A stretch of 19,762 bases of DNA from an uncultured Spongiibacteraceae bacterium (GTDB taxonomy: Bacteria > Pseudomonadota > Gammaproteobacteria > Pseudomonadales > CAMLJR01): NCBI GenBank assembly GCA_946480345.1, contig CAMLJR010000044.1, positions 1-19,762 on the forward strand. The letters are read 5' to 3'. A program made the translations under genes and the position numbers. Shown in pieces: positions 15,943 to 19,762 of the stretch (positions are counted from its first letter, which is position 1; each line of letters starts with the position of its first letter). A model generated the notes under the pieces. It was not told the origin of the DNA. It saw nothing but the letters and a program-made list of their open reading frames with translations, and did not search any database.

Positions 15943-16013
15943 AATGATTTTCCCAGTGTAGAGATTGCGTTTTTTACTTATGGCTTTGGGCGAGCAAAAC
16001 CGGCTTTCGATGC

Positions 16014-16041
16014 TAGGGTTGAAGTATAAAGATAACCCCTA
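16014..16041 (+). promoter_or_regulatory. Possible promoter/operator of the FMN oxidoreductase gene
   Basis: TATAAA (16025-16030) could be a -10 box. It is bracketed by TAGGGTT (16014-16020) and AACCCCTA (16034-16041), near-inverted copies differing by one G. No convincing -35 is seen. The layout would suit a repressor straddling the -10. Confidence 0.3.
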
Positions 16042-16072
16042 AGTTATGACGACTGTCCGAAGAGGAATTTCC

Positions 16073-17581
16073 ATGCTCGAATTTGCCGCGTGGATTGTCA
16101 GCGCCGTCGGCGTGCTGTTCATTGTTGCGATAGGTGCATTGCTGGTGATGGCGGCGCGTATGTATGTCGCCGATAGCACGCAACGCCAGCACACCATCCG
16201 CCGCAATTTTCCGTTGATCGGCCGAGCGCGCTACGGCATCGAAAATCTCGGTCCCTTCCTGCGCCAGTATCTTTACGACACCGATCGCGACCGGCTGCCG
16301 TTCAACCGAGCCGAGCGCAGCTGGGTTTATCGCGCGGCTAAAAATCTCGATAACACCGCCGCGTTTGGTTCGACACTCGATCTGACGCAGCCGGGCACCA
16401 TTATTTTTGCCAATTCGGTATTTCCGGTGCTGGAGCAACAGGCCGAGCACCCGCGTTCGCTGCCGATCGGCCCGTACACGGCAAATCCGTACCTGCCGCA
16501 ATCGATCTTCAATATTTCCGGCATGAGCTTTGGCGCGTTGTCGAAGCCGGCGGTGCAGGCGCTGTCGTATGGCGCAGCGAAGGCCGGCTGCTGGATGGAC
16601 ACCGGCGAAGGTGGGTTGTCGCCGTACCATCTCGAAGGCGGCTGCGACATCGTGATGCAGATCGGCACCGCGAAATATGGCGTGCGCGATTTGCAAGGGA
16701 ATCTCAGCGATGCGGCATTGCGCCAGGTCGCGGCGTACCCCCAGGTCAAAATGTTCGAACTAAAACTGAGCCAGGGCGCCAAGCCGGGCAAAGGCGGCAT
16801 TCTGCCGGCGGTAAAAGTCAGCGAGGAAATCGCCAAAATTCGCGGCATCCCGGTGGGCGAAGATTCGATCAGCCCAAATCGCCATCCGGAAATCAACACC
16901 ACTGGCGATTTACTCGATGTCATCGAACATATTCGCAGCGTCACCGGCAAGCCGACGGGCATTAAATTGGCGCTCGGCGAACCGGCTTGGCTCGATGAGC
17001 TGTGCATGCTGATCAAACAGCGCGGCGAACGGTACGCGCCCGATTTCATCACGCTCGACAGCGGCGACGGCGGCAGCGGCGCCGCACCGGAAACGCTGAT
17101 CGACAATATGGGCCTGACATTGCGCGAAGCATTGCCGATGCTGGTCGACAAACTCACCGCACATGGGTTGCGCGAACGTGTGCGCGTGATTGCCTCGGGC
17201 AAGTTGATTACGCCGGTCAATGTGGCGTGGGCGCTTTGTCTGGGTGCCGATTACGTCAACAGCGCACGCGGCTTTCTGTTTGCGCTCGGCTGCATTCAGG
17301 CGATGCAGTGCAACAAGAACACCTGCCCGACCGGCATCACCACGCAAAATCCGCGTTTGCAGCGCGGACTGGATGTCGAATTAAAAGCCGAGCGCGTCTC
17401 GCACTATGTAAAAAACATGCAGCACGAGATCGAGATGGTCGCGCATTCGTGCGGTGTCACCGAACCGCGGCAATTGCGCCGCCAGCATGCGCGCATGGTG
17501 ATCGACGGTGGACGTTCGATGCGCCTCGATGAAATGTTTCCACCCGCGAGCGAGCCGTTGCGGATCGTGGACAGCGCATGA
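16073..17581 (+). CDS. Membrane-anchored FMN-binding glutamate synthase domain protein
   Basis: The 502-residue product has one N-terminal membrane helix (about 6-28). The FMN- and Fe-S-binding synthase domain of the large subunit of glutamate synthase (GltB) follows. Visible are [59 protein letters not shown], and the cluster cysteines Cys407, Cys413 and Cys418 (C-x5-C-x4-C). The glutamine amidotransferase domain of true glutamate synthase is absent. Its reaction and electron donor are therefore unknown; it may be a stand-alone oxidoreductase. The ATG at 16073 has AGAGGAA at 8 bases; an upstream start at 16046 would add nine residues without a good site. It lies divergent from the MATE gene and 109 bases before rhlB. 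Confidence 0.88.
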   Translation: MLEFAAWIVSAVGVLFIVAIGALLVMAARMYVADSTQRQHTIRRNFPLIGRARYGIENLGPFLRQYLYDTDRDRLPFNRAERSWVYRAAKNLDNTAAFGSTLDLTQPGTIIFANSVFPVLEQQAEHPRSLPIGPYTANPYLPQSIFNISGMSFGALSKPAVQALSYGAAKAGCWMDTGEGGLSPYHLEGGCDIVMQIGTAKYGVRDLQGNLSDAALRQVAAYPQVKMFELKLSQGAKPGKGGILPAVKVSEEIAKIRGIPVGEDSISPNRHPEINTTGDLLDVIEHIRSVTGKPTGIKLALGEPAWLDELCMLIKQRGERYAPDFITLDSGDGGSGAAPETLIDNMGLTLREALPMLVDKLTAHGLRERVRVIASGKLITPVNVAWALCLGADYVNSARGFLFALGCIQAMQCNKNTCPTGITTQNPRLQRGLDVELKAERVSHYVKNMQHEIEMVAHSCGVTEPRQLRRQHARMVIDGGRSMRLDEMFPPASEPLRIVDSA

Positions 17582-17627
17582 TTTGGAGTACCGGCGGAGA
17601 GGGTTGAGCGGAAAAAATCGGTTCGGT

Positions 17628-17657
17628 TTGCTAATGCACCATTCGCACGGCGATAAT
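17628..17657 (+). promoter_or_regulatory. Candidate sigma-70 promoter of rhlB
   Basis: TTGCTA (17628-17633; 4 of 6) and GATAAT (17652-17657; 5 of 6) are 18 bases apart. Transcription would begin near 17664, beyond the ATG at 17634 and 27 bases before the TTG at 17691, which helps decide the rhlB start. Confidence 0.4.
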
Positions 17658-17690
17658 CGCGGCGAATTTTTAATCGAACGAGAAGCATCC

Positions 17691-19079
17691 TTGATCCGTA
17701 AATGGCTTAAATCCCTCACCGGCGCTCCGGCCGCCGAACATGACGGCGGCGATCGCCACCCTCGCACCACTCACGGCACCGACGCAAAAAAAGCTTCTGG
17801 CGAAACCGCCGACAGCGCCAAACGTAAACGCTCGCGCGGCGGCAAAAGTAAATCGGCAGCCGAGAAAAAAACTCCCGAACAAAATTGGACGCCTGAGCAA
17901 TTTGCCGTGCCTGCCATCGAAGGCAAAACCCGCTTTCACGATTTGGGACTTGACGATCGTCTGCTGCACGGCATCGCCGATATCGGTTTCGAATATTGCT
18001 CGCCGATTCAGGCACAGGTACTGCCGCAAACATTGCGCGGGCACGATGCAATCGGCAAAGCGCAAACCGGCACCGGCAAAACCGCCGCGTTTCTGATTAC
18101 TGTATTCAACGACCTGCTCAACAATTCCATCGAAGAAGAACGTTACGTCGGTGAGCCGCGCGCATTGGTTATCGCGCCAACCCGCGAGCTGGTGCAGCAG
18201 ATTGGCGACGATGCGGAAAAACTCGGTAAATACACGGGTCTTCGTGTCATTACGCTGATCGGCGGCATGGATTACCAAAAGCAGCTCAATCAACTCGCCA
18301 GCGGCCTCGTCGATATTATTGTTGCGACTCCTGGACGATTGCTCGATTTCCAGCAGCGCAAAGATTTGTATCTCGATCAAGTCGAAATTCTCGTGATCGA
18401 TGAAGCCGACCGCATGCTCGACATGGGTTTCATCCCGCAAGTGAAGCGCATCGTGCGCAGTACGCCGGACACGCGTCATCGCCAGACGCTATTGTTCAGC
18501 GCGACGTTCACGCCCGACATTATTAATTTATCCGCGCAATGGACATTCGAGCCGGTCACGGTCGAAATTCAACCCGAGCGCGTCGCCACCGACACGGTCG
18601 ACCAGAAAATTTACATGGTCACCGAAAAAGAAAAATTTCAGTTGTTGCGCAATATTCTGAAACAGGCCGACGCAACCAGCGTGATTGTGTTTGCGAATCG
18701 TCGCGACGAAACGCGGTGGCTGTACGAAAAATTGAAAAAAAGCGGCGTCGTGTGCGGCATGATCTCCGGTGAAATTCCGCAGAACAAACGCACCAGCACG
18801 TTGCAGCAATTCAAGGACGGCAAATTGCAGGTGTTGGTGGCAACCGATGTCGCGGGTCGCGGCATTCATGTCGATGCAGTGAGCCACGTCGTTAATTACG
18901 CGCTGCCGGAAGATCCGGAAGATTATGTGCATCGCATCGGCCGCACCGGTCGCGCGGGCGCAAGCGGCACGTCGATTAGTTTTGCGAGCGAAGACGATGG
19001 ATTTTTGTTGCCCGCCCTTGAGCAGATGCTCGGTAAAAAGCTGGCGTGCGAAATGCCGCCGCCGGAATTGCTCGCGTAA
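17691..19079 (+). CDS. rhlB: DEAD-box ATP-dependent RNA helicase RhlB
   Basis: All helicase motifs are visible. They are the Q motif (FHDLGLDD...PIQAQ), motif I AQTGTGKT (about 125-131), Ia [20 protein letters not shown] at 237-240, SAT in [26 protein letters not shown] and [10 protein letters not shown]. RhlB is the helicase that works with the RNA degradosome in gammaproteobacteria. The family is certain; the RhlB subtype rests on overall resemblance. Before the Q motif lies an unusual linker of about 60 residues rich in Lys, Arg, Ser and Ala. The start is uncertain. I prefer TTG at 17691, giving (M)[10 protein letters not shown], with GAGAAG about 7-12 bases upstream. An ATG at 17634 adds 19 unlike residues and lies in a putative promoter. 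Confidence 0.9.
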   Translation: MIRKWLKSLTGAPAAEHDGGDRHPRTTHGTDAKKASGETADSAKRKRSRGGKSKSAAEKKTPEQNWTPEQFAVPAIEGKTRFHDLGLDDRLLHGIADIGFEYCSPIQAQVLPQTLRGHDAIGKAQTGTGKTAAFLITVFNDLLNNSIEEERYVGEPRALVIAPTRELVQQIGDDAEKLGKYTGLRVITLIGGMDYQKQLNQLASGLVDIIVATPGRLLDFQQRKDLYLDQVEILVIDEADRMLDMGFIPQVKRIVRSTPDTRHRQTLLFSATFTPDIINLSAQWTFEPVTVEIQPERVATDTVDQKIYMVTEKEKFQLLRNILKQADATSVIVFANRRDETRWLYEKLKKSGVVCGMISGEIPQNKRTSTLQQFKDGKLQVLVATDVAGRGIHVDAVSHVVNYALPEDPEDYVHRIGRTGRAGASGTSISFASEDDGFLLPALEQMLGKKLACEMPPPELLA

Positions 19080-19091
19080 AGCTACTCCGCA

Positions 19092-19762
19092 ATGAAATTC
19101 CTGAAGAAACTGCTGCTGACGCTCGTCGGTGCGATTGTGCTGTTATGGCTCATCGCGCTGCTGTTGTTTCGCTTCGTCAGCCCACCGCTCACGCTGACGA
19201 TGCTGATCAGCGTCTTCGATAATCAACGCTGGATAAAACACGACAGCGTTTCGCTAAAAAATATCAGCCCGAATTTACAACGCGCGGTTATCGCCTCCGA
19301 AGATGGGCGCTTCTGTTTGCACAACGGCATCGATTTCGATGCGGTGCAGGATGCGGTTGAAGATTACGGCGCGCGCGGCAAATTGCGCGGCGCCAGCACG
19401 ATCAGCATGCAGGTGTCGCGCAATGTATTTTTATGGACCGGCGGGGGTGTAGTTCGCAAAGCACTCGAAGCACCGCTTGCGCTCGCGCTCGATGCGGCGT
19501 GGACGAAGCGACACATTCTCGAAATTTATCTGAACATTGCCGAATGGGGCCCCGGCGTATTCGGCGCTGAAGCGGCCGCGCAATATTATTTTCGCAAACC
19601 GGCGTCGCAATTATCGAGTCTCGAAGCCGCACGCCTCGCGGCGATTTTGCCGAATCCGATTCGCTGGAACGCGGCCAAACCGACCGCGTATATCTCGCGC
19701 CGCACCAGCATCATTCAAACACGCATGCTGCAATTGAATCGCACGCAGTTGAGTTGCGTCAC
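19092..19762 (+). CDS. mtgA: Monofunctional peptidoglycan transglycosylase (partial, cut by window end)
   Basis: The frame is open from the ATG at 19092 to the window end: 223 codons with no stop. MtgA polymerises lipid II into glycan chains at the inner membrane. A short basic start (MKFLKK) leads into a membrane helix (about 7-26). The GT51 domain follows, with the catalytic glutamate in AVIASEDGRF (Glu70), RGASTISMQVSRNVFLW, YLNIAEWGPGVFGAEAAAQYYF and AARLAAILPNPIRWNA. The family is usually about 230-245 residues, so only a short tail is missing. No penicillin-binding domain is likely, since the family ends here. It starts 12 bases after rhlB with no visible Shine-Dalgarno sequence, so the two are probably co-transcribed. 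Confidence 0.95.
   Translation, partial: MKFLKKLLLTLVGAIVLLWLIALLLFRFVSPPLTLTMLISVFDNQRWIKHDSVSLKNISPNLQRAVIASEDGRFCLHNGIDFDAVQDAVEDYGARGKLRGASTISMQVSRNVFLWTGGGVVRKALEAPLALALDAAWTKRHILEIYLNIAEWGPGVFGAEAAAQYYFRKPASQLSSLEAARLAAILPNPIRWNAAKPTAYISRRTSIIQTRMLQLNRTQLSCV

Noticed and set aside
17670..18479. Minus-strand open frame of 269 codons opposite rhlB
   Set aside because: The opposite strand encodes an intact set of DEAD-box motifs over the same bases.
1..19762. CRISPR arrays, insertion sequences, prophage or toxin-antitoxin and defence genes
   Set aside because: No regularly spaced repeats, transposase or integrase motifs, or known defence domains were found on either strand; the tRNA genes show no attachment-site duplication within the window.

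Overview
The window is a stretch of core chromosome from a gammaproteobacterium with a moderately high G+C genome. The central block runs, on the minus strand, lbcA-like TPR lipoprotein, lolB, ispE, tRNA-Gln, prs, rplY, pth and ychF. Divergent from it, on the plus strand, run hemA, prfA, prmC and moeB. This is the layout known from Pseudomonas and relatives. A PEP-CTERM protein gene sits in the window, so the organism probably has an exosortase system and makes exopolysaccharide, which is not typical of Pseudomonas itself. I do not assign a genus.

Layout. Positions 1-1850 (minus) hold an elongator tRNA-Met, an EamA/DMT transporter and a beta-class glutathione S-transferase. A small two-helix membrane protein of unknown function (1969-2331, plus) follows. 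Positions 2420-9433 (minus) are the housekeeping block: YchF, peptidyl-tRNA hydrolase, ribosomal protein bL25, PRPP synthetase, tRNA-Gln, IspE, LolB and the TPR lipoprotein. Intrinsic terminators follow ychF and rplY, and the second lies directly against the start of pth. Positions 9625-13720 (plus) are hemA-prfA-prmC-moeB, closed by a terminator. Positions 13738-14560 hold a self-contained PEP-CTERM unit with a candidate sigma-54 promoter, two upstream dyads and a bidirectional terminator. Positions 14587-15942 (minus) encode a MATE exporter with a TTG start. Positions 16073-19762 (plus) hold a membrane-anchored FMN/Fe-S glutamate-synthase-domain protein, a RhlB-type DEAD-box helicase and the first part of mtgA, cut by the window end.

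How the genes fit together. Much of the block serves translation: two tRNAs, bL25, Pth, YchF, RF1 (PrfA), and PrmC, which methylates RF1. The rest serves precursor supply (PRPP, isoprenoid, tetrapyrrole) and the outer membrane (LolB, LbcA-like). HemA uses glutamyl-tRNA, linking tetrapyrrole synthesis to translation.

I see no CRISPR array, insertion sequence, prophage or defence cassette. The most interesting part is regulatory: the apparent sigma-54/enhancer architecture of the PEP-CTERM gene, the hairpin-rich leader of rplY with its terminator against pth, and a threefold repeat of the last codons of prfA. All promoter and operator calls were made by eye.
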